The notes under the pieces: model-generated
Told to the model about the DNA's origin: nothing
The model's database searches: none
What the model saw: only the letters and a program-made list of their open reading frames with translations
NCBI RefSeq assembly: GCF_003002895.1
Contig: NZ_PVTI01000014.1
Coordinates: 27,128-91,127, forward strand
From: Knoellia remsis
Lineage (GTDB): Bacteria > Actinomycetota > Actinomycetes > Actinomycetales > Dermatophilaceae
Length of the DNA stretch: 64,000 nt
Reading direction: 5' to 3'
Made by a program: the position numbers and the translations under genes
In this document: piece after piece, positions 34,223 to 41,961 of the stretch
Layout of the letters: every line of letters starts with the position of its first letter
Position numbering within the stretch: the first letter of the stretch is position 1

Positions 34223-35956
34223 GTGTCCGACCATCGGCCCGACGACGCCGAGAGCGACCCGGTCAACGCCGCCGCCTCCCCGGAAGCGACCCCCGAGTCG
34301 GATCCGGTCGCCGACCCGGCGTCGGCCGTCCCGGTTCGCGACAACGTCGCCCGCAACAGCGCGATCATGGCGATCGGCACGTTCGGGTCCCGCATCCTCG
34401 GCTTCGTCCGGACGGCCATGCTCACCGGCATCGTCGGTGTCAACGCCCTCACCGCCGACTCGTTCAGCGTCGCGAACTCGCTGCCGACCCAGCTCTACGT
34501 CCTCATCAACGGCGGCCTGCTGTCCGCCGTGCTCATCCCGCAACTGACCAAGGCGATGCTCCGCAAGGACGGGGGCCAGGACTTCAGCGACCGGCTCATC
34601 ACCCTGTGCCTGCTCGTCCTCGCAGGCACGACCGTCGCCTCGCTCGCCGCGGCACCATGGATCGTCCGTCTGCTCACGGACAACGAGGACGAGGCCTTCC
34701 TGTCGCTGACGACGAAGTTCGCGTTGCTCTGCCTGCCGCAGATCTTCTTCTACGGGCTCTACTCCGTGCTCGGGCAGGTGCTCAACGCGCGCGGCAACTT
34801 CTCCGCATACGCGTGGGCGCCCGCCTGGGCCAACGTCATCCAGATCGCGGGGCTCGCCTGGTTCATCGTCGAGTGGGGCCAGCAGACCTCCTTGCAGGAC
34901 TGGTCCGCGGAGATGATCTGGGTGCTCGCCGGCTCGACGACGCTCGGCATCGTCGTGCAGGGCGTCGGACTGGTCGTGCCGCTCGTGAAGTCGGGCTTTC
35001 GCTACCGCCCCCGGTTCGGGTGGCGCGGCCACGGCTTCCGTGACCTCTCGCGGATGGCCATGTGGACGATCGCCGCCCTGCTCATCTCGCAGGCCTACGG
35101 CTTCCTCAGCACCTACACGAACAGCTCCGGCGCCGCGCGCGCCGACAACGTGCCCGGCAACTACGCCCAGGCGCTCGCCTACGGCCTCTACATCCTCCCC
35201 CACTCGATCATCACGATCTCGCTCATCACCGCGCTCTTTCCGGCGATGTCCCGTGCCCACGAGCAGGGGGACCTGGCCGCGATGCGCCGCCAGGTCGTCA
35301 ACGGGCTCAAGACTCCGTCGGTGCTGCTCATCCCCGCGACCGCGGCGCTGCTCGCCCTGGGGCGGCCGATCGCGGCGACGCTCTTCCCCGGCTCCGCCTA
35401 CGACGCGGACCTGGGCATCGACGACGCCGCCGACGTCGGCCTCATCATGGGCATCATGGGGATCGGCCTCGTGCCCTTCGGGATCACGGCGCTCAAGCAG
35501 CGCTACTGCTTCGCCCGCGGCGACGGCAAGATGAACTTCTGGACGGTCGTCGTCCTCATGGCCGGCAACGCTCTCGGCTGTGTCGTCGCCCTCCTCTGGT
35601 CCGCGCCCGAGTACGTCGTCATGACCGTCGCCGCCGGGGCGAGCATCTCGAACTTCGTCGCCGCTGCGGTCTTCATCGTGATCGCGCGACGCCAGCTCGG
35701 CGGTCTCGGTATGAGCAGCGTGGTCCGGTTGTGGGTCCGCCTTGTCCTCGTGTGCGCAATCGGTGGCGTGGCCGCGTGGGGCATCGCGACGTTGGTCGCC
35801 GACCCCGGCGACGCCTGGGTCACGCAGGCCCTCGCGGTCGCGGCGGGCCTGCTCGCGCTGGGCCTCGTCTACCTCGCAGGCGCGCGGCTCCTGCGCATCC
35901 GCGAGGTCGACGAACTGCTCGCCCCGATCCTGCGCCGCGTCCGCCTCGCCCGCTGA
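34223..35956 (+). CDS. murJ: Lipid II flippase MurJ
   Basis: About 577 residues with about 14 membrane segments. The N-terminal 40 residues are acidic and Pro/Ala-rich; then the MviN/MurJ core starts RNSAIMAIGTFGSRILGFVRTAML with the conserved Arg in the cavity, and continues with SLPTQLYVLINGGLLSAVLIPQL and LYILPHSIITISLITALFPAMSR. It flips lipid-linked peptidoglycan precursors to the outside. The GTG at 34223 lies 6 nt after GAGGGAG. It converges on a FemX/D-Asp-ligase operon across three repeats. Confidence 0.93.
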   Translation: MSDHRPDDAESDPVNAAASPEATPESDPVADPASAVPVRDNVARNSAIMAIGTFGSRILGFVRTAMLTGIVGVNALTADSFSVANSLPTQLYVLINGGLLSAVLIPQLTKAMLRKDGGQDFSDRLITLCLLVLAGTTVASLAAAPWIVRLLTDNEDEAFLSLTTKFALLCLPQIFFYGLYSVLGQVLNARGNFSAYAWAPAWANVIQIAGLAWFIVEWGQQTSLQDWSAEMIWVLAGSTTLGIVVQGVGLVVPLVKSGFRYRPRFGWRGHGFRDLSRMAMWTIAALLISQAYGFLSTYTNSSGAARADNVPGNYAQALAYGLYILPHSIITISLITALFPAMSRAHEQGDLAAMRRQVVNGLKTPSVLLIPATAALLALGRPIAATLFPGSAYDADLGIDDAADVGLIMGIMGIGLVPFGITALKQRYCFARGDGKMNFWTVVVLMAGNALGCVVALLWSAPEYVVMTVAAGASISNFVAAAVFIVIARRQLGGLGMSSVVRLWVRLVLVCAIGGVAAWGIATLVADPGDAWVTQALAVAAGLLALGLVYLAGARLLRIREVDELLAPILRRVRLAR

Positions 35957-35970
35957 GGACGAGACAGACC

Positions 35971-36107
35971 GTCCCCAACTCACCGATTGGGTGACTTGGG
36001 GACGCCGGGGGTCGGTCAGACCGTCCCGAACTCACCAATTGGGCCGGTTAGGGACGCCGGGGGTCGGTCGGACGGTCCCGAACTCACCAATTGGGTGACT
36101 TAGGGAC
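35971..36107. repeat. Three 33-nt palindromic repeats with a 52-bp period
   Basis: Copies at 35971-36003, 36023-36055 and 36075-36107 each start GTCCC, have ACTCACC(A/G)ATTGGG in the middle and end GGGAC; the first and third are near-perfect palindromes. The spacing is exactly 52 bp, with CGCCGGGGGTCGGTC shared between copies. The third copy supplies the stop codon of the minus-strand D-Asp ligase gene. Related copies occur at about 41.86 and 51.8 kb. Confidence 0.88.
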
Positions 36108-37416
36108 GCCGGGGGACGTCGGAGTCGGCCGGCTCGCCACCGGGGTGGTAGGCCGCCTCGGGGTCGTAGTACCGGTGGAACTTCCGGTCGTAGGACACCC
36201 CGGCAGCGAGGATCTTGGCCCACCGCAACGGGTGGCGTTCGGCCTTGTAGTGCAACGGGTTCCGCAGCCCACCGGCCTTGATGACGCGCTGGGTGCGAGT
36301 CCACAGGTCGGGGTGGCGCTCGAGTGCCCACTTGACCGTGCGCACCGGCACGACCGAGTACACCGTCTCGGTGTCGGCCTCGACGAGCTCGACGTCCTCC
36401 GGCAGGGAGTCGTTGACGTACTCGTCGACGTACCACGTCACCGGGTTGAAGCCGGTGCCCGTGACGTAGTAGTTCGAGCGGCCGAGCCGCGGGTTGAGCT
36501 CGAAGAACTTCGTCTTCCCGTCGCGCGGGTCGTACTTGAGGTCGAAGTTGGCGTAGCCGACCCACTTCAGCTCGGCGAGCAACCGCACCGCCTCGTCGAC
36601 GATCGCGCGGTTCTGCCCGGTGAGGATCGCCGCCGGCACGCCGAGAAGACCGGGCGCGTGCTCCTCGATGAGGGTGCGGCCGTAGGAGGCGAACCGGACG
36701 CGAGAGTCCTTGTCGCAGTAGCAGGTCAGGATCCGCATGCCGGTGTCGTCGCCGGGGATCGTGTCCTGGACGAGCAGGGTCTCGCGGTAGCCGGCGCCCT
36801 GGATCTTGGCCACGAGCTCGCGCAGCTCGGCCGGCGTTGACACGGAGTGCACCTTGGCCTGCCCCGCGAACTTCACGGCGTTCCACGCCGCGGGCGCGGT
36901 CGGCTTGACGATGAGCGGGTAACCGTCGCTGGGGATGTCGGCGGTGTCGATGTCGTATGCCGGGTCGCCGAGGTCGATGAGGAAGGTCTCCGGGGTGGTC
37001 ACCCCGGCCCGCTCCGCGACCTCGGCGAAGGTGTGCTTGCGGGTCGCGATGGCGAGGGTGGCCGCATCCGGGTACGGGACGGCATACGAGTCATCGAGAC
37101 GCTCGCGCGCGACGGCGAGCGAGTCGACGAGCGCGTCGGAGGTCGCGAGGACGATCTTCTTCTGCGGCAGCGAGGCGAACGGCTCACCGAGCAGGGTGTT
37201 GGCGAGGACGTCGGGGTCGAGACCGTTCTTGACGGGGACGACCTCGAGGATCGCGGAGTTCTCGACGACCCACGACGTCGCGCCGGTGACAACGAGGGAA
37301 CGCACGCCGTAGGCCTCGTGGAAGGCGCGCACGAGCGAGTAGCCGCCGACGTGGGCGCCGACGATGACGGGCACGAACGGCTGCTCGGCGATGGAGGCAT
37401 AAGTCTTGGGGGACAA
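36100..37416 (-). CDS. ATP-grasp D-aspartate ligase-like protein (peptidoglycan bridge)
   Basis: About 438 residues. The sequence resembles the D-aspartate ligase AslA of enterococci along its length: FVPVIVGAHVGGYSLVRAFHEAYG at the N-terminus, VQDTIPGDDTGMRILTCY, and the ATP-grasp metal region YANFDLKYDPRDGKTKFFELNPRLGRS. AslA activates the beta-carboxyl of D-Asp and attaches it to the stem-peptide lysine, giving the D-Asp bridge. It lies 15 nt after a FemX-type gene, and an Asp/Glu racemase gene is 3.7 kb away. The true substrate could also be D-Glu. Confidence 0.8.
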   Translation of the reverse strand: MSPKTYASIAEQPFVPVIVGAHVGGYSLVRAFHEAYGVRSLVVTGATSWVVENSAILEVVPVKNGLDPDVLANTLLGEPFASLPQKKIVLATSDALVDSLAVARERLDDSYAVPYPDAATLAIATRKHTFAEVAERAGVTTPETFLIDLGDPAYDIDTADIPSDGYPLIVKPTAPAAWNAVKFAGQAKVHSVSTPAELRELVAKIQGAGYRETLLVQDTIPGDDTGMRILTCYCDKDSRVRFASYGRTLIEEHAPGLLGVPAAILTGQNRAIVDEAVRLLAELKWVGYANFDLKYDPRDGKTKFFELNPRLGRSNYYVTGTGFNPVTWYVDEYVNDSLPEDVELVEADTETVYSVVPVRTVKWALERHPDLWTRTQRVIKAGGLRNPLHYKAERHPLRWAKILAAGVSYDRKFHRYYDPEAAYHPGGEPADSDVPRRP

Positions 37417-37431
37417 CGGGATTCGGGCCTC

Positions 37432-38658
37432 TCAGCGACGCTTGTAGACGCGGACGACGAGGTCGATGAGTCGACCGGACAGGGGACGGAGGCGCTTGGT
37501 GAACTCACCGGCATACTCGCGCCGCTCGGGGTTCCACTGCTTCTTGAACTCCTCGAGCCCCTCGGAGGCGTCGATGCCGCCGAAGTCGAACGTCGTCACG
37601 CCCTTGGCCGCCGCATCCTGCATGATCCGCCAGACCATGAGGTAGTTCGGGCGCAGGTTGCGGTAGTCGTCGGACGACGCGGCATACAGGTAGGACCCGC
37701 GCGTGCCGCACGTCGCGAAGACGGAGCCGGAGAGGTACTGCCCGTCCGGGTGCTTCGCGTGCGCGGCCTCGTACTCGGCGATGGAGGCCTCGTTCTTGGC
37801 GACGCTCTCCTCGAGGCCGGCGACCTGGCGGTCGGCCTTCTCGGAGGGGTACTTCTCGCGCTTGGCCCGGGCCTTCTCGAGCTGCTGGGTGAGGTCGGCG
37901 ACCTTGGTGCGCGCGGACTCGGCGGCGGCGCCGTGGTCGAGCTTGACGAGCGAGATGACGATGTCGTCGGTGGGCGAGAGCACGTCGTAGAGCGTCGTGA
38001 AGTACTCCATGCTGCGGATGCCGAAGCCGTCGCGCTGGCCGGTGACCTTCATGAGCTCGTAGAACGCGGGGATCTTGTCGCGGCCGACCGACTCGTAGAC
38101 GAGGCCGGACTTCTCACCCTTGCGGATCGACTGGCGGGTGCTCTGCGACAAGCCGGCGAGCAGGCCGTCGAGGTCGGAGATGCCGGTGACCATGCGCAGC
38201 GCGGGCTGCGCGAGCGTCTTGGCCGCGTCGTCGCCGGGGTCGGTGCGCTCGAAGCCGCGCGACTCCAGCGCCGGGCGCACGTCGGGGTCGTCGATGCGCA
38301 CGGCCGGGTCGAGGCGCAGCAGCACGCCTCGGTTCGCCTTGGCGACGCACGTCACCTCGGCGAGGAGGGCGTCGACGCTCTCGCCGTCCGCCCAGTCGAC
38401 GACGAACCCGCGCGGGCAGTAGGCGAGCGCCATCGGCAGGACCGGCGCGCGACGGAAGAGGATGAGCGCCGCCCCGGTCACCTCGTCGGCGCCGTCCGGT
38501 CCGGCACCCTTACGGCCGACGGCGACGGTCTTCCACGTCCAGCCCGTGTGCACCTTCTCGCGGCCCCACGGGGTCGTCTGCATGAGGTGACCGTTCGGGT
38601 GGTCCCGTACGAAGTCGTCGTGCTCGCGATCAGTGAGGTCGAGGGCGACGAGTGCCAC
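37432..38658 (-). CDS. FemA/FemX-family peptidoglycan interpeptide-bridge aminoacyltransferase
   Basis: About 408 residues. It has the Fem layout: two GNAT-like halves (HLMQTTPWGREK at the N-terminus, NYLMVWRIMQDAAAKGVTTFDFGG at the C-terminus) and an antiparallel coiled-coil arm of about 60 residues (VADLTQQLEKARAKREK and AGLEESVAKNEASIAEYE). Fem enzymes add amino acids from aminoacyl-tRNA to the lipid II stem peptide. The GTG at 38658 follows CTAGGAG. Operon with the D-Asp ligase suggests a bridge such as Lys-Ser-D-Asp, known in Dermacoccaceae; which amino acid it adds is unknown. Confidence 0.88.
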   Translation of the reverse strand: MALVALDLTDREHDDFVRDHPNGHLMQTTPWGREKVHTGWTWKTVAVGRKGAGPDGADEVTGAALILFRRAPVLPMALAYCPRGFVVDWADGESVDALLAEVTCVAKANRGVLLRLDPAVRIDDPDVRPALESRGFERTDPGDDAAKTLAQPALRMVTGISDLDGLLAGLSQSTRQSIRKGEKSGLVYESVGRDKIPAFYELMKVTGQRDGFGIRSMEYFTTLYDVLSPTDDIVISLVKLDHGAAAESARTKVADLTQQLEKARAKREKYPSEKADRQVAGLEESVAKNEASIAEYEAAHAKHPDGQYLSGSVFATCGTRGSYLYAASSDDYRNLRPNYLMVWRIMQDAAAKGVTTFDFGGIDASEGLEEFKKQWNPERREYAGEFTKRLRPLSGRLIDLVVRVYKRR

Positions 38659-38726
38659 AAGGCTCCTAGGTGAGGCCGGTCAGGAATCGCCTCGGAGTCT
38701 ATAGGCCACCGTCGACCGCCTCGGTC

Positions 38727-38746
38727 CATGTATCATTTGATACATG
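38727..38746. promoter_or_regulatory. Perfect operator palindrome CATGTATCA-TT-TGATACATG
   Basis: Two 9-bp arms around TT cover the likely -10 hexamer TATCAT (38731-38736) and include the ATG start of the SRPBCC gene at 38744. A TetR-family gene is the second gene of the same transcript, so this is its probable binding site; a repressor here would block the promoter directly. Confidence 0.65.
38731..38736 (+). promoter_or_regulatory. -10 hexamer TATCAT inside the TetR operator
   Basis: TATCAT lies 7 nt before the ATG at 38744 and inside the 20-bp palindrome, so repressor binding and polymerase binding would exclude each other. Confidence 0.5.
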
Positions 38747-39169
38747 GACGCTGTGACTGCCCCATCCACGGCCGACCCGGCTGACCTGTGGGAGGTCGTC
38801 GCCGACGTCACTTCGTGGCCCGCCGAGCTCGAGACCTTCACCTCGGTCACCCTGTCGGACGACTCCCCCGTGCCGTCCGGAGTGGGAGCGCGGTATGCCG
38901 TCCGGCAGCCGGGGCTGGCCGCTGCGGTCTACGAGGTGACCGAGTGGGATCCCGGACACTCCTTCACCTGGGTGGCCCGTGCACCGGGTGTCGTCACGAC
39001 CGCGACACACTCGGTCACGCCGTCGTCCACCGGGTCGACCCTGACTCTGGGGCTCGGCTGGACCGGGCTGCTGGCACCGATGGTGAGACTGCTGGCCGGA
39101 GGCCGCGCCGAGCGCATGGTCAGGTACGAGGCCGACACCCTCGCGCGCCTGGCGGACCACCGTGAGTGA
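38744..39169 (+). CDS. SRPBCC (START-like) family protein
   Basis: About 141 residues. The pattern of a polyketide-cyclase/START-type small-molecule barrel is seen in DLWEVVADVTSWPAELETFTSVTLSDDSPVPSGVGARYAVRQPG, YEVTEWDPGHSFTWV and the C-terminal helix MVRYEADTLARLADH. Such proteins bind hydrophobic ligands. The start codon lies in a palindromic operator; the mRNA is leaderless or nearly so. Its stop overlaps the start of the TetR gene (GTGA), so the pair is co-regulated. Ligand unknown. Confidence 0.82.
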   Translation: MDAVTAPSTADPADLWEVVADVTSWPAELETFTSVTLSDDSPVPSGVGARYAVRQPGLAAAVYEVTEWDPGHSFTWVARAPGVVTTATHSVTPSSTGSTLTLGLGWTGLLAPMVRLLAGGRAERMVRYEADTLARLADHRE

Positions 39170-39744
39170 ATGACGGGGTGAGCGAACAGCGCGACGCCCT
39201 GCTCGCCCGGGTCGTGGACTACTACGCCGAGCACGGCGTCAGGGACACCAGCCTGCGCACCCTCGCGGCCGGGATCGGGACGAGCCAGCGCATGCTGCAC
39301 CACCACTTCGGCAACCGGGCCGACGTCCTGACCGCGGTCATCGACGCGATCGCTGGCAGTCAGGCCGAGCAGATCCGCGACCTCTTCGCTCGTGAGCAGG
39401 ACCCCTTCGAAGCGGGACGACGGAACTGGGTCGACACCCTGGCCGGTGCGGAGAAGTTCGGCGCACTGTGGTTCGAGTTGGCGACGCACGCCATGCGAGG
39501 TGAGCCTTATGCCGCCGACCTCGGCAGGGTCATGGTCGAGACGCAGCTGCGCGAGTTCACCAGGGTCTACGCGACCCGCACCGAAGCCACCACCGCCGCA
39601 CACCTTGCCCGACTGACTCTGGCCGTCGGCCAAGGGCTCGTCTTCGACTACCTCATCGACCGGGACCGCGACGCCGCGGACGCCGCCGTCCTGCACTTCA
39701 CCGAGATGGTGCGTCGCGAGCTTGCAGCTCCCGGCAACCCGTAG
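39166..39744 (+). CDS. TetR/AcrR-family repressor
   Basis: About 192 residues. The N-terminal HTH is typical: LLARVVDYYAEHGVRDTSLRTLAAGIGTSQRMLHHHFGNRADVLTAVI, with IGTSQRMLHHHF as the recognition helix. The C-terminal ligand domain has no specific signature. The GTG start overlaps the SRPBCC stop (GTGA). It probably represses its own two-gene operon through the palindrome at 38727-38746. Inducer unknown. Confidence 0.9.
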   Translation: MNDGVSEQRDALLARVVDYYAEHGVRDTSLRTLAAGIGTSQRMLHHHFGNRADVLTAVIDAIAGSQAEQIRDLFAREQDPFEAGRRNWVDTLAGAEKFGALWFELATHAMRGEPYAADLGRVMVETQLREFTRVYATRTEATTAAHLARLTLAVGQGLVFDYLIDRDRDAADAAVLHFTEMVRRELAAPGNP

Positions 39745-39767
39745 TCAGCCCACGGCACCTTCCCGGC

Positions 39768-40205
39768 TCACTCCTCAGTCGTCCACGGGTCGATGCACTC
39801 GACGCCCAGAGGTTCGAAGTGGCGCACGTTGCGCGTCACGACGCTCATCCCCTGCGCCTCGGCCACCGCGGCGATGAGCGCATCATCGAGTGGCGCATGT
39901 TCGGGCACGCGATAGGTGGCGAGGACTCTGGCGGCGCCGAGGTCGAACGGAAGGACGCGGCCTGCGAACGCGGGGAGGACCCGCTCTTCGAACCAGCGTC
40001 GCAGCACGGCGCCCTGGGTGCGATCCGACCGCTCTCGGGCGACGATCCCCCGCTCGATCTCACTCATCGTCGTCGCCGTGACGAACTGGTCGCGCACCGG
40101 GACCTGCCCCGCCCACCGCTCGACCGCCGGGTGACGGCCACGGATGCGCAGGGCCGATACGACGTTGGTGTCGAGCACGTACTCCCGCTGCTCGCGTGGC
40201 GTCAC
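39768..40205 (-). CDS. PIN-domain toxin (VapC/FitB type)
   Basis: About 145 residues. The acidic metal-binding residues of a PIN-domain ribonuclease are in place: Asp in [12 protein letters not shown], Glu in [12 protein letters not shown], Asp in [16 protein letters not shown], and VTRNVRHF near the end. Its start overlaps the antitoxin stop (GTGA). The closest resemblance is to the FitB/StbB group, in which the toxin cleaves RNA when released from its antitoxin. Confidence 0.9.
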   Translation of the reverse strand: MTPREQREYVLDTNVVSALRIRGRHPAVERWAGQVPVRDQFVTATTMSEIERGIVARERSDRTQGAVLRRWFEERVLPAFAGRVLPFDLGAARVLATYRVPEHAPLDDALIAAVAEAQGMSVVTRNVRHFEPLGVECIDPWTTEE

Positions 40206-40429
40206 AGTTCCGGGGTGCGAGCCGACAGGCCGAGCCGCTCGGGCTCGAACTCGATTTCCGCACCTTCGTCACTGGCGAGGAGGTCCACCAGGGTCGCGGG
40301 CTCCTCGTCGAGCGCGGCCGCCAGAATCCTGCGGGCCTCTGCCTCGACGGAGGAGTGCTGCTGCTCGGCCCGCGCCTTGAGGGCCGCCTTGGTCCCCGAG
40401 GGCAGGTTCCGGATCAAGATCTGCTCCAT
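40202..40429 (-). CDS. FitA-type ribbon-helix-helix antitoxin
   Basis: About 75 residues. The N-terminal ribbon-helix-helix ([21 protein letters not shown]) is that of FitA-like antitoxins, which bind DNA as dimers, and the C-terminal [17 protein letters not shown] tail should neutralise the PIN toxin. The ATG at 40429 has GGAGGTGG upstream; a longer frame reaching 40630 is a shadow of the next gene. An inverted repeat GATATCG-6-CGATATC lies 14 nt upstream of the start, a likely autoregulatory operator. Confidence 0.85.
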   Translation of the reverse strand: MEQILIRNLPSGTKAALKARAEQQHSSVEAEARRILAAALDEEPATLVDLLASDEGAEIEFEPERLGLSARTPEL

Positions 40430-40442
40430 GCCGACCACCTCC

Positions 40443-40462
40443 GATATCGCAACAACGATATC
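40443..40462. promoter_or_regulatory. Inverted repeat GATATCG-CAACAA-CGATATC, likely toxin-antitoxin operator
   Basis: Perfect 7-bp arms at 40443-40449 and 40456-40462 lie just upstream of the antitoxin ribosome-binding site. Spacing and position suit a ribbon-helix-helix antitoxin dimer pair. Part of the site covers the stop of the upstream gene. Confidence 0.6.
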
Positions 40463-41048
40463 ACGCCTGTTCCTGCACGCACCTCTGCTCCCGGGTGATG
40501 ACGAACTCCGCGACGTCCTCGGTGGGGACCGGCAGGTCGTGGACCTCGCGCAGGTGGTGCACGAAGGACGCGGGCACCGGCCACAGCCCCTCCGGGAGCC
40601 AGCCGAGCCGGTCGGCGACCTCGTCGTCACCGAGTCCCGGGAGCGGCCACCGAGTCACGACGCCGTCCCGACCGATCCCCCGCAACATCCAGATCCCGGA
40701 CTCCTCGGCGACCACCGTGCTCACCGGCGCCGGGTCCGGAAGGCGCGCGGCCGGCATACCGGCGTGCGACCGTCGGCTGCGCCGGCGCGGCGGCACCGGT
40801 GGAGGCGGTTCCGGCACACGCACCGGGCGACGGAACCACAGCACGAGGAAGACCGTCTCGAGGACCGCCACCGCCGAGAAGAAGAGCGTGATGCCGGGGC
40901 TGTCGGGCAGGTCACCGCGGACGAGATCGCCGACACCGAAGCCGGCGGTGAGGTAGGGGAACGCCCACATCGCTTGGGCGAACCTCGACGGCAGCGCGTC
41001 CAGCAGACGGCGGCGCGGGCGCGCCCTCCACTCCTCCAGCCACCGCAT
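40461..41048 (-). CDS. Hypothetical membrane protein
   Basis: About 195 residues. Two hydrophobic segments (FAQAMWAFPYLTAGFGVGDL and ITLFFSAVAVLETVFLVLWF) are followed by a Pro/Arg linker and a soluble C-terminal part ending near REQRCVQEQA. No known motif is visible. Codon use is like that of its neighbours. The stop overlaps the operator of the toxin-antitoxin module. It is divergent from the racemase gene, with 43 nt between the starts. Confidence 0.65.
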   Translation of the reverse strand: MRWLEEWRARPRRRLLDALPSRFAQAMWAFPYLTAGFGVGDLVRGDLPDSPGITLFFSAVAVLETVFLVLWFRRPVRVPEPPPPVPPRRRSRRSHAGMPAARLPDPAPVSTVVAEESGIWMLRGIGRDGVVTRWPLPGLGDDEVADRLGWLPEGLWPVPASFVHHLREVHDLPVPTEDVAEFVITREQRCVQEQA

Positions 41049-41079
41049 GCGGGCGATTCTCCACCGTCCGAGCGAGGGT

Positions 41080-41085
41080 TACGCT
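41080..41085 (+). promoter_or_regulatory. -10 hexamer TACGCT, leaderless promoter of the racemase gene
   Basis: TACGCT ends 6 nt before the GTG at 41092. Confidence 0.45.
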
Positions 41086-41091
41086 GAATCG

Positions 41092-41799
41092 GTGCGGAAC
41101 GAACCGGTCGGGATCCTCGGCGGCATCGGCCCGATGGCCACCGTCTACTTCATGCAGCGCATCATCGCGATGACCGACGCCAGCCGCGACCAGGACCACG
41201 TCGACATGCTCGTGTGGAACCACGCGAGCATCCCGGACCGGACGGCATACCTCCTCGGCAGCAGCGACGAGAACCCCGGACCGGTCATGGCGCAGGACGC
41301 GCGCGAGCTCGAGCAGGCCGGCGCGCGGTTCATCGCGATCCCGTGCAACACCGCCCGCGCCTTCCTCGACGAGGTCCGCGAGGGCGTCGACATCGAGGTC
41401 CTCGACATCGTCGGCGAGACCGTGTCCGCCGCGCAGGCCGCGGTGCCGGGACTGACGACGCTCGGCATCCTCGCGACCGACGGCACGCTGCGCTCGCGGA
41501 TCTACCACGACACGGCGACCCAGCGCGGGCTCACGCCGGTCGAGCCCGACGACGACGTGCAGAAGGACGTCATGGCGATGATCTACGACGGGGTCAAGGC
41601 CGGTATGCCGGTCAGTCGCGACCGCGTCGACGCTGCGGTCGCCCATCTTCGCGCCAAGGGGGCGCAGGCGATCGTGCTCGGGTGCACCGAGCTGTCGGTG
41701 CTGCGCACCGATGTCGGGCTGGACGACGCCGACGTGGTGGACTCCCTTGACGCGCTGGCCGCCCGCACCATCGAGCTCGCCGGGGGGCGGCTGCGATGA
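41092..41799 (+). CDS. Aspartate/glutamate racemase family protein
   Basis: About 235 residues. The N-terminal VGILGGIGPMATVYFM is that of aspartate racemases; both catalytic cysteines are present, in IPCNTARAFLDEV and VLGCTELSVLRTDVG. It is therefore likely to interconvert L- and D-aspartate, or glutamate, without cofactor. The D-Asp ligase gene lies 3.7 kb away, which gives the product a use in cell-wall bridges. The GTG at 41092 is 6 nt after a -10 hexamer. Confidence 0.88.
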   Translation: MRNEPVGILGGIGPMATVYFMQRIIAMTDASRDQDHVDMLVWNHASIPDRTAYLLGSSDENPGPVMAQDARELEQAGARFIAIPCNTARAFLDEVREGVDIEVLDIVGETVSAAQAAVPGLTTLGILATDGTLRSRIYHDTATQRGLTPVEPDDDVQKDVMAMIYDGVKAGMPVSRDRVDAAVAHLRAKGAQAIVLGCTELSVLRTDVGLDDADVVDSLDALAARTIELAGGRLR

Positions 41800-41851
41800 C
41801 GCATACAGCACGGGCTGCCCGGCACACCACCAGTCACTCCCGTCCCACCGA

Positions 41852-41904
41852 CCGTTCAATTGGTGACTTTTTCCCGGGGCGGCACGGCGTTCAATGGGTG
41901 ACTT
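41852..41904. repeat. Two CAATTGG-type repeats between the racemase gene and ppk1
   Basis: CCGTTCAATTGGTGACTTTT (41852-41871) and CGTTCAATGGGTGACTTTTT (41888-41907) are related to the 51.8-kb copies CCGTCCAATTGGGTGAGTTT. The T-runs after each copy suggest terminator function for the racemase gene. A single GTTCACC word at 41934 precedes ppk1. Confidence 0.7.
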
Positions 41905-41961
41905 TTTCTCGCGGAGCGTGCGCGTCTTCTCCTGTTCACCTGACGCTGCCACGATGAGGAC

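Noticed and set aside
34142..35983. 613-codon minus-strand frame opposite murJ
   Set aside because: Asp/Glu/Gly/Arg/His-rich antisense shadow of murJ.
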